Assembly (NCBI RefSeq): GCF_002234375.1
Contig: NZ_NMQV01000019.1
Location: 1-64,000 of the forward strand
From: Pseudomonas fluvialis
GTDB taxonomy: Bacteria; Pseudomonadota; Gammaproteobacteria; Pseudomonadales; Pseudomonadaceae
Direction: 5' to 3'
Length of the DNA stretch: 64,000 bases
Both the position numbers and the translations under genes were made by a program. Numbering within the stretch: the stretch's first letter is position 1; every line of letters starts with the position of its first letter. Positions 17,042 through 26,571 of this stretch are shown here, one piece after another. The notes under the pieces were generated by a model. It worked only from the letters and a program-made list of their open reading frames with translations. It made no database searches and was not told where the DNA came from.

Positions 17042-17340
17042 ACGCGACGATCACCTTGGCCGGTGCCGACTGGCTGCTGCCACTGGTCGGTAGCCTGCTG
17101 CTGGCCAGCATGAGCCTGATTCTCCTGCGCCTGTGGCGCGGCCCCAGCCAGGCCGACCGGGCAGTGGCCATCGACGCGCTGACCCTGCTGGGTGTCGCTG
17201 CCCTGGTGCTGTTCAGCCTCTGGCAGAGCCAGCGCGTGCTGTTGGATGTGGCGGTGCTGCTGGCGCTGCTGTCGTTCATCGGCAGTGCCGCCTATGCCCT
17301 GTTGTTCAGCAAGACGCATGACCAGGAGCCACCACAATGA
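17038..17340 (+). CDS. mrpF: Mrp antiporter subunit F
   Basis: A 100-residue, three-helix subunit. The LWRGPSQADRAVAIDALTLLG segment matches the family hallmark RGPT.DRVVA.D. Overlaps of four bases with both neighbours show translational coupling. Confidence 0.93.
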   Translation: MNATITLAGADWLLPLVGSLLLASMSLILLRLWRGPSQADRAVAIDALTLLGVAALVLFSLWQSQRVLLDVAVLLALLSFIGSAAYALLFSKTHDQEPPQ

Positions 17341-17696
17341 ACCTGCCGGATCACCTGTTGCCCTGGCTGGCCAGCCTGTGCCTGCTGCTGGGGGCCTTGC
17401 TTTCACTGCTCGGCGCGCTGGGCGTGTGGCGCCTGCCGGATGCCTACAGTCGCCTGCATGCCGCCAGCAAGGCCGGTGCGCTGGGCGCCATGCTGCTGTT
17501 TGCTGGAGCGGCCCTGGGCAGCGCCGGCGCGTGGTCGTGGCCGGCACTCGCCGGCATCCTTGCCCTGCTGCTCAGTGCCCCGCTGGGTGCCCACGCCATT
17601 GCACGCGCGGCCTACCGCGCCGGCGACAAGCCCCGACTGGGCCCTCTTGGCGACGACCTGCAGCGCGCCAGCCAGCCACCACCGGGAGAACGCTGA
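17337..17696 (+). CDS. mrpG: Mrp antiporter subunit G
   Basis: A 119-residue, three-helix subunit, the last in the operon. Conserved LGALGVWRLPDAYSRLHAASKAG and the LSAPLGAHAIARAAYR end are family signatures. A gap of 89 bases without an obvious terminator separates it from the HDOD gene on the same strand, so read-through is possible. Confidence 0.93.
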   Translation: MNLPDHLLPWLASLCLLLGALLSLLGALGVWRLPDAYSRLHAASKAGALGAMLLFAGAALGSAGAWSWPALAGILALLLSAPLGAHAIARAAYRAGDKPRLGPLGDDLQRASQPPPGER

Positions 17697-17785
17697 GGCA
17701 CAGAAAAAAAACGGTGCTGCACCGGGCAGGCCACTCGGACGCTAACTATCTTGTCAGTTACCGTCCCAGCACAGTGGAGTGCGCC

Positions 17786-18610
17786 ATGGAATTGAACAGC
17801 CTGTTTGACCAACTGCACAGCCTGCCGACCATTCCCAAGGTGGCGCAGGATCTGATCCTGCAGTTTGATGACCCCAACGCCAACCTCGACAACGTAGCGC
17901 GTAACATTGCCCTGGACCCGGTGATCGCCGCCAAGGTGCTGCGCCTGGCCAACTCGGCACGCTTTCGCGGCGCGCGTGAAGCTGCCAGCGTGGAAGACGC
18001 CACCACCCGTCTGGGTATCAATACCCTGCGTACCCTGGTACTGGCCTCGGCGGTCACCGGGGCGTTCCAGAGCAGCAATGGTTTCGATCTCAAAGGGTTC
18101 TGGCTGCACAGTTTCAAGGTCGCCAGCCTGTGCCGGCTGCTCGCCAAGCAGCGTGGCGTGGCCAGCGAGACCGCCTTTACCTGCGGGATGATGCACAACA
18201 TCGGCGAACTGCTGATCCAGACCGGCGCAGCAGATATCGCCGCACGCCTCAACCGCAAGGGGGCCAGCGACTCAGCCGGCCGGGTCGCCCAGGAGACCCT
18301 GCAACTGGGCTTTGGCTACCCGGAGGTGGGCGCCGAACTGGCGCGCCGCTGGCAACTGCCGGGCGTGATCCAGCAGGCCATTGCCCTGCAGGCGCGCCCC
18401 CATGAGTCCAGTGAAGATAGGCCGCTGCCGCGCCTGCTGGCCCAGGCCGTGCTGATCGCCGAAGCCCTCGAGCAACACCCGGACGACCTGCAGGCCGCCC
18501 AGGCCGAACTGGACAATCCGCTCTGCGAAGGCCTCGACCTGCCGGCCCTGTTCGACAAGCTGCCCGAGGTACTGGAAGCCGACAAGGCCTTTGCCGAACT
18601 GCTCAACTGA
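17786..18610 (+). CDS. HDOD-domain signalling protein
   Basis: A 274-residue, single-domain HDOD protein (degenerate HD-type output domain). It starts with the typical LHSLPTIPKVAQDLI motif, followed by IALDPVIAAKVLRLANSA and GINTLRTLVLASAV; a CGMMHNIG segment replaces the canonical metal-binding HD pair. Such proteins act as non-catalytic regulatory scaffolds in signalling. ATG 17786 fits family N-termini; the frame is open further upstream through mrpF and mrpG but that is a shadow. It converges with dinG with no gap between the stops. Confidence 0.9.
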   Translation: MELNSLFDQLHSLPTIPKVAQDLILQFDDPNANLDNVARNIALDPVIAAKVLRLANSARFRGAREAASVEDATTRLGINTLRTLVLASAVTGAFQSSNGFDLKGFWLHSFKVASLCRLLAKQRGVASETAFTCGMMHNIGELLIQTGAADIAARLNRKGASDSAGRVAQETLQLGFGYPEVGAELARRWQLPGVIQQAIALQARPHESSEDRPLPRLLAQAVLIAEALEQHPDDLQAAQAELDNPLCEGLDLPALFDKLPEVLEADKAFAELLN

Positions 18611-20755
18611 TCAGTCGATCTGCCGGCGAAACGGTGGTAACGCATCGAGAATCGCCCGGCCATAGCGCTGGGTGACGACCCGCCGGTCGAGCAGGGTAAT
18701 CTGTCCACGATCTTCCTCGCTGCGCAACAGACGGCCGCAGGCCTGCACCAGGCGCAGCGAGGCATCCGGCACGGCAATCTCCATGAACGGATTGCCACCG
18801 CGTGCCTCGATCCACTCGGCCAGCGCGGCTTCCACCGGGTCATCCGGCACGGCAAAGGGAATCTTGGCGATCAACACGTGCTCGCAATAGGCACCCGGCA
18901 AGTCCACCCCTTCGGCAAAGCTGGCCAGGCCAAACAGCACGCTGGGCTGACCTTCGTCGACCCGCGCCTTGTGCCGATTGAGGGTTTCCTGCTTGGACAG
19001 GTTGCCCTGGATCAGCACGCGCTTGCGCCAGTCACGCTCCAGGCCGTCGAACACGTCCTGCATCTGCTTGCGCGAGGCAAACAGCACCAGGCTGCCGCGC
19101 GCGCCCTCCACCAGCTCGGGCAAATGACGGGTGATCGCCGCGGTGTGCGCCGCCGCGTCACGCGGGTCGGCCTTGAGGTCGGGCACCCGCAGCACGCCGG
19201 CCTCGGCATGTCGGAACGGGCTGGGCACCACGCTGGTCACCGTGTTGCGCGGCAGCCCGGCGCGCATGCTGAAGCGGTCGAAGCGGTTCAGCGCGGTCAG
19301 CGTGGCCGAGGTCACCAGACAGCCGTAGGCGACATTCCACAGGTTGCGGCGCAGGGTTTCCGCCGCGAGGATCGGGCTGGCATTCACTTCGATGTCATAC
19401 AGCGCGCCGCCCTCGGCCAGGGTCAGCCAGCGAGCCATCGGCGGGCTGTCGGCAGGGTCTTCGCTGCTGAAGGCCAGCCACAGTTCCCAGTTGGCCTGGG
19501 CACGCGCCTGCAGGCTGCCAAACAGCGGATACCACTCCTCGGCCTGCTGCCCCGCCAGGCCCAGGCCGGCTTCGCCATCCATGACCTGCTTGAGCAGTTC
19601 GCTGACCTGGCCGAGCAGTTCGGCCAGGCGGGAAAAGCCTTTCTTCAGCTCCATGCCCATCTCGCGCAGGTGCTCGGGCACCACCCCGGCCACAAAGCGA
19701 TGACGCGGCCGCTCGCTGCCCTGCATGTCTTCGCCGGCTCGAAACTCGGCCAGCTCCTCGCAGGCGCTGAACATGAACTGCTGCTGGCCGCGCAGCTCGC
19801 GGGCCAGCTCCGGCAGCTGCTCGATGAGCCGGCCGAGGTCACCCGGCAGCGGATGCTGGGCCAGCAGGCGGGTGAGGTTCTTATCGATCTGCGCCAGCCA
19901 GTCGGCGGTGGAGCGCAGCCGGGTGTAATGGGCAAAGTGGCCGATGGCCTTGTCCGGCAGGTGGTGGCCTTCGTCGAACACATACAGGGTATCGCGCGGG
20001 TCGGGCAGCACCGCACCGCCGCCCAGCGCCAGGTCGGCCAGCACCATGTCATGGTTGGTGACGATCACATCGACCTTGCCCATGCCTTCGCGGGCCTTGT
20101 AGAAGGCGCACTGCTGGAAGTTCGGGCAATGCCGGCCGGTGCACTGGCTATGGTCGGTGGTCAGGCGCTGCCAGTCGCCGTCTTCGATGGCCTCCGGCCA
20201 GGCGTCGCGGTCGCCGTCCCAGCGGTTGCCGGCGAGCTTCTCGATCATCTGGTTGAACAACTTCTGACTGCGTTCGTCCACCTCGATGGTGAAGCCTTCG
20301 TCGGCGAACAACTGGGCGGTGGCGCTTTGCGCATGGCCCTCCTGCAGCAGCAGATCGAGCTTGGACAGGCACAGGTAGCGACCGCGCCCCTTGGCCAGGG
20401 CAAAGCTGAAGTTCAACCCACTGTTGCGCAGCAGGTCGGGCAGATCCTTGTGGACGATCTGCTCCTGCAGCGCCACCGTCGCGGTGGCGATCACCAGGCG
20501 CTTGCCGGCCGCCTTGGCAGTGGGAATGCTGGCCAGGCTGTAGGCCACCGTCTTGCCGGTGCCAGTGCCGGCCTCCACCGCCACCACGGCCGGATCACCC
20601 AGGCGCCGGCCTTCCTCATCGCTGCGGATGGCACCCAACACCTTGGCCACCTCGGCAATCATCAGGCGCTGGCCATAACGTGGCTTGAGGCCCTTGGCTT
20701 CGAGAAAACGGGTATAGGCGCCCTGGATCTGGGACTTGAGTTCGCTACTGAGCAT
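18611..20755 (-). CDS. dinG: ATP-dependent DNA helicase DinG
   Basis: A superfamily 2, XPD-like 5'-3' helicase of 714 residues that resolves R-loops and structured DNA during repair. Walker A is AGTGTGKT (residues 62-69). The iron-sulfur cluster cysteines lie around CTGRHCPNFQQC; the Walker B-like box is DEGH (VFDEGHHLPD). Motif VI is in the C-terminus (QACGRLLRSEEDRG). Length and order match the long Pseudomonas DinG form. Confidence 0.96.
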   Translation of the reverse strand: MLSSELKSQIQGAYTRFLEAKGLKPRYGQRLMIAEVAKVLGAIRSDEEGRRLGDPAVVAVEAGTGTGKTVAYSLASIPTAKAAGKRLVIATATVALQEQIVHKDLPDLLRNSGLNFSFALAKGRGRYLCLSKLDLLLQEGHAQSATAQLFADEGFTIEVDERSQKLFNQMIEKLAGNRWDGDRDAWPEAIEDGDWQRLTTDHSQCTGRHCPNFQQCAFYKAREGMGKVDVIVTNHDMVLADLALGGGAVLPDPRDTLYVFDEGHHLPDKAIGHFAHYTRLRSTADWLAQIDKNLTRLLAQHPLPGDLGRLIEQLPELARELRGQQQFMFSACEELAEFRAGEDMQGSERPRHRFVAGVVPEHLREMGMELKKGFSRLAELLGQVSELLKQVMDGEAGLGLAGQQAEEWYPLFGSLQARAQANWELWLAFSSEDPADSPPMARWLTLAEGGALYDIEVNASPILAAETLRRNLWNVAYGCLVTSATLTALNRFDRFSMRAGLPRNTVTSVVPSPFRHAEAGVLRVPDLKADPRDAAAHTAAITRHLPELVEGARGSLVLFASRKQMQDVFDGLERDWRKRVLIQGNLSKQETLNRHKARVDEGQPSVLFGLASFAEGVDLPGAYCEHVLIAKIPFAVPDDPVEAALAEWIEARGGNPFMEIAVPDASLRLVQACGRLLRSEEDRGQITLLDRRVVTQRYGRAILDALPPFRRQID

Positions 20756-20907
20756 GCCGCGCCGGTCACTGGATAAATTTTCAGTAGTCTACCCAAAGCA
20801 GCCACCGGCTGTCCCGGCTTTACCGGCAAGCGCGCTTACGCCCTTCCCCGCCAGGCGCTTTTGCAGTTCAATCGCCCTCGCCTTGCCCATTACCGACAGG
20901 ACAACCC

Positions 20908-21402
20908 ATGCCTTCTTCATCGCCCAGCCCGCAAGGCGCGCTGGCCGCCCTGCTTGAGCAGTACCAACCCAGCCGGCTGCTGCTGGTCGGCAACAGCCCA
21001 CTGCCGACTATCACGGCCTACTGCCAGGCCCATGCCCAGGCCGAGCTAGTGCATTGCCCGGCCAGCGCGCGCCTGCCCGAGACACTGGCCAGCCAACGCT
21101 ACGACCTGGCGATTGTCGTCGACTGCCTGGAACACCTCAGCCCGGCGCAGGGCCGGCAACTACTCGGCAGCATCCGCAACCTCAACAGCAGCCGCCTGGC
21201 CGTGCTGGTCGATCTGCAGGCCAGTGGCTGGACGCCCACCGACTTCTATGCCCTGGCCATGCAGGCCAGCGACAGCTTCCTGCGCGAAAAGCAGACGCTG
21301 AGCCTGTTCACCTACGACCTGCTGGCCTACAAACAGGCACCGGACTGGCTCAACGCCAAGTTCTGGGCCAACCCGGAAAATTTTGGCAAGTACTGGTGGT
21401 AA
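20908..21402 (+). CDS. DUF6231-like protein
   Basis: A 164-residue protein with an alternating beta/alpha pattern: [48 protein letters not shown]. This resembles a degenerate SAM-methyltransferase Rossmann fold and matches proteins I remember in Pseudomonas next to YchJ homologues. Glycines of the usual SAM loop are not obvious, so activity is doubtful. Its stop is 2 bases before the YchJ-like gene. Function unknown. Confidence 0.8.
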   Translation: MPSSSPSPQGALAALLEQYQPSRLLLVGNSPLPTITAYCQAHAQAELVHCPASARLPETLASQRYDLAIVVDCLEHLSPAQGRQLLGSIRNLNSSRLAVLVDLQASGWTPTDFYALAMQASDSFLREKQTLSLFTYDLLAYKQAPDWLNAKFWANPENFGKYWW

Positions 21403-21404
21403 GC

Positions 21405-21881
21405 ATGCCTGACAACGCACCCTGCCCCTGCGGCAGCGCGCTCAACCTAGACGACTGTTGCGCACGGCTACACCGCGGTACGCCAGCAGCCAGTGCCGAG
21501 CAATTGATGCGCTCGCGCTACAGCGCCTATGTCCTGGGCGCTATCGATTACCTGCAGCGCAGCACCCTGCCGGCACAGCAGGCCGGGCTGGACCTGCCGG
21601 CCATGCGCCTGTGGAGTGAAAACAGCCGCTGGCTGGGCCTGGAGGTGTTGCAGCATGAACCGCTCGGCGGCCAACCGGCGCATGCACGGGTCAGCTTCAT
21701 CGCCCGCTGGGCCGACGCACAGGGCGAACATAGCCAGCATGAGTGCTCCGCCTTCGTGGAGCACCAGGGGCAGTGGTATTTCCTCGACCCCGGCGTGCCG
21801 CTCAAGGCCGGCCGTAACGACCCCTGCCCCTGTGGCGGGGGCGGCAAGTTCAAGAAGTGCTGCGGCCCGCTGCTGCCCTGA
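21405..21881 (+). CDS. YchJ-family SEC-C metal-binding protein
   Basis: A 158-residue protein with Cys-rich zinc-binding SEC-C-type motifs at both ends: [14 protein letters not shown] near the N-terminus and [16 protein letters not shown] at the C-terminus. The middle is an NTF2-like fold ([23 protein letters not shown]). Family members are conserved but their biochemical role is not established. It converges with the next gene with adjacent stop codons. Confidence 0.9.
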   Translation: MPDNAPCPCGSALNLDDCCARLHRGTPAASAEQLMRSRYSAYVLGAIDYLQRSTLPAQQAGLDLPAMRLWSENSRWLGLEVLQHEPLGGQPAHARVSFIARWADAQGEHSQHECSAFVEHQGQWYFLDPGVPLKAGRNDPCPCGGGGKFKKCCGPLLP

Positions 21882-22421
21882 TCAGAGCACCTTGAGGTGC
21901 GAGGTGTCCGGTGCCGGCGGTGCCGGCTCGGCCTTGGCCTGGCCCATGTCACTGCCTACCGGAGCTACGCTGAGGCCACTGAGATCGAGATGCGGCGCCG
22001 GCGCCTCGGGCTTGTCGTCCTGCAGATCGGCACCTACCGGAGCCAGGCCGAAGTCCGGTGCATCCACGTCACTAAAGGCCGCCATCACCTCGTCACGCGG
22101 CGTCACCTGCAGGCGTCCCGGGCGAGCCGCAGGCGCGGCGGCAAGCGGTGCAGCGGGCGGCGGTGCGGCCAGCTCGATTTCCTCGACCTCGGCACTCAGA
22201 TCACACACCTCGACCCGCGCCCCGGCGCGCTCCAGGGTCATGCGGTATTTCTCCGCCCCGGCGGCATCCAGGCCGCTCTTGATGACCACGCGCCGCCCGG
22301 AAAACAGCAAGGCAATCCGCTGCTCGTCGGCCTGGAACAGCTTGGCCAGGTTGGCCTTGACCACCTCGACCCGCGCGCCTTCCACCAGTTCTCCGGAAAA
22401 AGCTATTTCAAAGCATTGCAT
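21882..22421 (-). CDS. Conserved Pseudomonas-type hypothetical with duplicated C-terminal motif
   Basis: A 179-residue protein. The first about 90 residues (FSGELVEGARVEVVKANLAKLF, IALLFSGRRVVIKSGLD, YRMTLERAGARVEV) form a compact alpha/beta domain that I recall as a conserved module in pseudomonads without assigned function. An Ala/Pro-rich linker follows. The tail has two similar units, DFGLAPVGADL and GLSVAPVGSDMG. ATG 22421 is chosen because AGGAG precedes it; the longer frame to 22550 is probably non-coding. No signal or membrane segment. Confidence 0.75.
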   Translation of the reverse strand: MQCFEIAFSGELVEGARVEVVKANLAKLFQADEQRIALLFSGRRVVIKSGLDAAGAEKYRMTLERAGARVEVCDLSAEVEEIELAAPPPAAPLAAAPAARPGRLQVTPRDEVMAAFSDVDAPDFGLAPVGADLQDDKPEAPAPHLDLSGLSVAPVGSDMGQAKAEPAPPAPDTSHLKVL

Positions 22422-22550
22422 GGTCACACTCCTGTCCTTTGCGCTTGCCATTATTCGCCCCCGCACGCTACCGCGCCGGCTCCCTGCGCTGCTGCCGGGC
22501 CCTTCACAATGACAGCAGTATGGCGCAGCTTTTTTTACTGCAACAAGCAC

Positions 22551-22578
22551 TTGCGACCGAGCAGTTGCTTGTTACACT
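22551..22578 (+). promoter_or_regulatory. Sigma70-type promoter candidate
   Basis: TTGCGA (22551-22556), a 16-base spacer and TACACT (22573-22578) lie just upstream of the LEA14-like gene. The predicted start is near 22585, giving a leader that contains the GGAG ribosome site at 22590-22593. Confidence 0.5.
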
Positions 22579-22600
22579 GGTGCGTCTTCGGAGTATCGCG

Positions 22601-23098
22601 ATGTTATACCAGGCGCAAATGAGAAACTTTATCCGATTAGTGCTGATCGCACTGCTCGGCAGCAGCCTGGCATCCTGCTCCACCTGGGTCAGCGACGACT
22701 TCGCCGATCCGCAGGTGCAACTGCTGCGCGTGGAAGTGGTCAAGGCCAAGCTGCTCGAACAGTCCTTCATCCTGCACATGCGTATTGAAAACCCCAACGA
22801 CTTCAGCCTGCCGGTGCGCGGCCTGGCCTACCGCGTCGAGCTGAACGGCGTACCCTTCGCCAGCGGGCAGAACAACACTTGGTTCACCGTGCCGGCCGGC
22901 GGGCGCCATGACTTCCAGGTGCCGGTACAGACCAACCTGTGGCGGCACGTAAGGCGCATCGTGCGCTGGCTGGAAAAGCCCGATGAAGCGGTGCGCTACC
23001 AGTTCACCGGCCAGGTCAAAACCGGCTTCCTGTTCACCCGCAGCGTGCAGTTGCGGCGGAATGGCGAGATAATCCCCGGCACCCTGATCAACGACTGA
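22601..23098 (+). CDS. LEA type 2 family lipoprotein
   Basis: A lipoprotein of about 165 residues with a signal peptide ending at SLASC. The mature part is a WHy/LEA14-like beta sandwich: LLEQSFILHMRIENPNDFSLPVRG, LNGVPFASGQ, and FQVPVQTNLW. Such proteins sit at the envelope; their role is poorly defined. The ATG at 22601 has GGAG at 7-base spacing; a second ATG at 22619 would begin the signal peptide directly at MRNFIR and is an alternative. Confidence 0.85.
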   Translation: MLYQAQMRNFIRLVLIALLGSSLASCSTWVSDDFADPQVQLLRVEVVKAKLLEQSFILHMRIENPNDFSLPVRGLAYRVELNGVPFASGQNNTWFTVPAGGRHDFQVPVQTNLWRHVRRIVRWLEKPDEAVRYQFTGQVKTGFLFTRSVQLRRNGEIIPGTLIND

Positions 23099-23139
23099 CC
23101 GCGCACGGCAATTGCCCGCGCCGGGCATGAGGACCTTGC

Positions 23140-23589
23140 ATGACGCTCTACTGGTTGGCCGGCCTGTTCGCTACCCTGCTGATCCTGGCTTTGGCCGGCT
23201 ACGCCGCGCTGCTCTGGCGGCGCGTCGCCCAGCAACAGAAAGCCCGCCAGCAGCAACAGGCTGAACGCCAGCAGCGCCTGGCGGGCGACTTGCAGATCAT
23301 TGCCGGCTGCCTGCTCGATGAACAGATGCCGTGGATCGAAGGCTGCATCCGCCTCAAGGTGCTCCTCGACCACTACGACGCCAGCCTGTCCTGCTCCGCG
23401 CCCTTTGCCGTGCTGCACACCGTGCATGCCGAGGTCGCCGACGTGCCCAGCCACCAGGCCTGGAAAGACCTGCCCAGCCGCGAGCGCAAGGCCCACGAGC
23501 AGCGCTTCCGCGAGCTGGAGCTGCAACACAAGATCGCCGTACGCCAGGCCGTCCTGCACCTGCAACAGCAACTGGCCGCCCGCGCCTGA
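23140..23589 (+). CDS. DUF2489-family membrane-anchored protein
   Basis: A 149-residue protein with one N-terminal helix (residues about 5-25), a Gln/Arg-rich coiled-coil linker (QQQKARQQQQAERQQR), and a soluble helical domain with the DUF2489 pattern (GCLLDEQMPWIEGCIRLKVLL, FAVLHTVHAEVADVP, WKDLPSRERKAHE). Function unknown. It lies between the LEA14-like gene and quiP, probably one transcription unit. Confidence 0.85.
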   Translation: MTLYWLAGLFATLLILALAGYAALLWRRVAQQQKARQQQQAERQQRLAGDLQIIAGCLLDEQMPWIEGCIRLKVLLDHYDASLSCSAPFAVLHTVHAEVADVPSHQAWKDLPSRERKAHEQRFRELELQHKIAVRQAVLHLQQQLAARA

Positions 23590-23624
23590 CCCACCGCCCA
23601 TTGGCCCCGCCCAGGAACTTCGTC

Positions 23625-26162
23625 ATGCCCGCCACCTCGCTGCTTCGTCCCCTGGCCCTGGGCGCCCTGCTGGGCAGCCTGCTCGGCCTGACTGGCTGCC
23701 AGTCGCTGCTCAATAGCCGCTATGCCGACAGCGTGCACCCCGATCAGGGCGTGGTACGCATCCAGGGCCTCGGGCAAAACGTTGTCGTGCGCCGCAATGC
23801 GCTGGGCATGCCGCTGATCGAGAGCAACAGTTTCCACGATGCGCTGTTCAGCATGGGTTACCTGCATGCCGCCGACCGCCTCAGCCAGATGGTCAGCATG
23901 CGCCTGCTGGCCCAGGGCCGCCTGGCCGAACTGGCCGGTCCCGGCGTGCTGGAAGTCGACCGTTTCATGCGTGCCGTCAACCTGCGCGCCAGCGCCGAGC
24001 AGATGTACCGCAATGCCTCGCCACAGCTGCAGGAAATCTTCCAGGTGTATGCCCGTGGGGTGAACGCTTACCTGTTCCGCCACCGCGACAAGCTGCCCAT
24101 GGACCTCGCCGAAGCCGGCCATCGCCCCGCCTACTGGCAGGCTGAGGACTCGGCGCTGCTATTCTGCCTGCTCAACTTCGGCCTGGCCGCCAACCTCAAG
24201 GAAGAAATCGCCGCGCTGCTGCTCGCCGAACGGGTCGGCAACGCGCAGTTGGCCTGGCTGCTGCCCATCTACCCGGACGAAGCGCTGCCCTTCGACGAAG
24301 CGGACAAGCTCGCCGGCCTGGCTCTGCACGGGCAAATTCCCGGTTTGGCGCAGCTGCAACAGACCGGCCAGCAACTGGCTGGCCTGCAGCTGTTCGGCAC
24401 TGCCGCCTCGAACAACTGGGCCATCGCCCCGTCGCGCAGCGCCAGCGGCAAGACCCTGCTGGCCAACGACACCCACCTGCCGCTCAGCCAGCCGTCGCTG
24501 TGGAACTTCATGCAGATCCGCGCGCCGCGCTACCAGGCCGCCGGCGTCACCCTGGCCGGGATTCCCGCCGTGGTGGCCGGTTTCAACGGCAAGCTGGCCT
24601 GGGGCATGACCATGGTCATGGGCGACAACCAGGATCTCTACCTGGAACAACTGCGCGAAGAAAACGGCCGCCTGCTGTACCTGGCCGACGGCCAGTGGCT
24701 GCCCACCCGCGAACGCCACGAAACCTTCTTCATCAAGGGCCAGCGCCCGCAGCGCGAAGTCATCCATGAAACCCGCAACGGTCCGCTGCTCAATAGCCGC
24801 GGCAGCGAACGCCAGCACGCCATGCAGCCACTGCCGCTGAACAGCCGCTACGGCCTGGCCCTGCGGCATATCCAACTGGAACAGGACCAGACCCTCGACG
24901 CCTTCTTCGCCCTGTCGCGCGCCCAGTCGGTCGACCAGGCCCATGCCGCGACCAGCCAGATCCGCGCCATGGCTCTCAACCTGGTGTATGCCGATGCACA
25001 ACACATCGCCTGGCAGGTCAGCGGACGCTTCCCTAACCGCCGCCAGGGCCGCGGCCTGCTGCCCTCCCCCGGCTGGGATAAGCGTTTCGCCTGGGATGGC
25101 TATGCCGACCCGATGCTCCACCCCTACGACCAGGACCCACCACAGGGCTGGCTGGGCACTGCCAACCAGCGCAGCGTACCGGCCGGCTATGGCGTGCAGC
25201 TGTCCAGCTCCTGGTACTACCCGGAACGCGCCGAGCGCATCGCGCAACTGGCCGAAGCCAGCTCGCGCCACGACACGCGCAGCATGATCAGCATGCAATA
25301 CGACCAACACTCACCCTTCGTTGGCAAGCTGCAGGCCATGTTCCAGGCACCCGGCATGGCCGAAGGTCTGCAGCAGGCCATTGCCGCCCTGCCCGGCGAA
25401 CGACGCGCCCGCGCCGAAGAAGCCTTGCGCCGCCTGCTGGCCTTCGATGGCCAGCTCGCTGCCGGCTCTGCCGACGCCGCCTTGTATGGCGCCCTCCTGC
25501 ACAGCAGCGCCCAGGAAATCTTCCTCGACGAACTCGGCCCGCTGCACAGCCCGGCCTGGCAGGCCCTGGTGGAAACCGCCAACCTCTCCTACTCGGCTCA
25601 AGCCGACCACCTGCTCGGCCGGGAAGACAGCCCGTTCTGGAACGACCAGCGCACCGCCAGCCAGGAAGACAAGCCAACCATCCTCGCCCGCAGCTTGGCC
25701 GCCGCCGTGGAGCTGCTGGAAGCCCGCCTGGGCAGCGACCGCCAGCACTGGCAGTGGGGCAAGCTGCACAGCTACTACTGGCGCAGCGACAGCAGCAAAC
25801 TGGCCGCCCACCTGCCGGCCAGCCAGCGCGCCAGCGTCAATGCCCTGTCCGGCTACCTGAACCGCGGCCCCTACCCGGCCGGCGGCGACCACAGCACCCT
25901 CAACGTCTCGGCCTATGCCTGGGGACAGGACTTCGACACCTGGCTGATCCCCGCCATGCGCCTGATCGTCGACTTCGGCCGCGACGAGCCGATGCTCGGC
26001 CTGAACAGCAGCGGCCAGTCCGGCAACCCGGCCAGCCGCCACTATGCCGACGGCATAGATGCCTGGCGCCAGGGCCATTACCAGAGCTTCCCGCTACGCC
26101 CGGAGAACATCGACAAGGTGTATGGCCAGCGCCGCCTGTTGCTGGTGCCGGCGCAACCCTGA
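23625..26162 (+). CDS. quiP: Penicillin acylase-family N-acyl-homoserine lactone acylase (QuiP-like)
   Basis: An Ntn-hydrolase precursor of 845 residues, close to the length of P. aeruginosa QuiP. The N-terminus has a lipobox-like LTGC after a hydrophobic signal. The alpha chain carries the MGYLHAADRLSQM motif. Self-cleavage would occur before the nucleophile Ser in TAASNNWAIAPSR; GLNSSGQSGNPASRHYAD near the end is the conserved Asn-containing loop. QuiP-type enzymes hydrolyse long-chain acyl-homoserine lactones in the periplasm. The flanking DUF2489 and LEA14 genes resemble the context I recall for QuiP. Other amide substrates remain possible. Confidence 0.85.
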   Translation: MPATSLLRPLALGALLGSLLGLTGCQSLLNSRYADSVHPDQGVVRIQGLGQNVVVRRNALGMPLIESNSFHDALFSMGYLHAADRLSQMVSMRLLAQGRLAELAGPGVLEVDRFMRAVNLRASAEQMYRNASPQLQEIFQVYARGVNAYLFRHRDKLPMDLAEAGHRPAYWQAEDSALLFCLLNFGLAANLKEEIAALLLAERVGNAQLAWLLPIYPDEALPFDEADKLAGLALHGQIPGLAQLQQTGQQLAGLQLFGTAASNNWAIAPSRSASGKTLLANDTHLPLSQPSLWNFMQIRAPRYQAAGVTLAGIPAVVAGFNGKLAWGMTMVMGDNQDLYLEQLREENGRLLYLADGQWLPTRERHETFFIKGQRPQREVIHETRNGPLLNSRGSERQHAMQPLPLNSRYGLALRHIQLEQDQTLDAFFALSRAQSVDQAHAATSQIRAMALNLVYADAQHIAWQVSGRFPNRRQGRGLLPSPGWDKRFAWDGYADPMLHPYDQDPPQGWLGTANQRSVPAGYGVQLSSSWYYPERAERIAQLAEASSRHDTRSMISMQYDQHSPFVGKLQAMFQAPGMAEGLQQAIAALPGERRARAEEALRRLLAFDGQLAAGSADAALYGALLHSSAQEIFLDELGPLHSPAWQALVETANLSYSAQADHLLGREDSPFWNDQRTASQEDKPTILARSLAAAVELLEARLGSDRQHWQWGKLHSYYWRSDSSKLAAHLPASQRASVNALSGYLNRGPYPAGGDHSTLNVSAYAWGQDFDTWLIPAMRLIVDFGRDEPMLGLNSSGQSGNPASRHYADGIDAWRQGHYQSFPLRPENIDKVYGQRRLLLVPAQP

Positions 26163-26222
26163 AGGGAATTTCCGCCGCCAAGGTGGCTCTGAATAATCGA
26201 CGACTCCACAGCTGTATCTTCA

Positions 26223-26250
26223 GGGCACCCGCAAGGTGCCCTTTTCTTTT
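26223..26250 (+). terminator. Rho-independent terminator of quiP unit
   Basis: GGGCACC and GGTGCCC form a 7-bp stem around CGCAA-type loop bases, followed by TTTTCTTTT, about 60 bases after the quiP stop. Confidence 0.85.
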
Positions 26251-26571
26251 GTGCTGCCGCACGCTTGCCCTTTGCCCGCACAGAAATTAAGGTCGGCTCA
26301 TCCCCGCCGTGGCTACCCGCATAAGGACATGCATGCCCAGCCTACTCGTCACCCCGCCAGCTCACCTACCCCGCCAACCACGCTGCCGTGCCTCAATCCA
26401 ACAACCGCGCAAAACAGACGCGGGGCAATGCTATGTCGGCGTTCATTGAGGCCGAGCTTGAGGAACATGCCGTGCTCAATGCCCAGGCCGGTCACACTTG
26501 AACAGCCGCCAACCAGCCGAAAACAAACCCGTTGCCAATCCGCAGCGCACCGTCAGATACCAAGGCCACCC
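26251..26571. other. Gene-poor spacer after quiP
   Basis: About 320 bases. A 22-codon plus-strand frame (MSAFIEAELEEHAV..., ATG near 26433, TGA near 26500) is the only peptide-like stretch; it could be a fragment of a lost gene. I see no promoter or RNA gene that I would support. It starts an accessory patch ending at about 27475. Confidence 0.5.

Noticed and set aside
18878..20776. Long plus-strand open frame (632 codons)
   Set aside because: It is antisense to dinG, whose motifs are clear; the composition is His/Gln/Val-rich and non-protein-like.
26433..26501. 22-codon frame in the post-quiP spacer
   Set aside because: Too short and unrecognised; kept only as a possible gene fragment.
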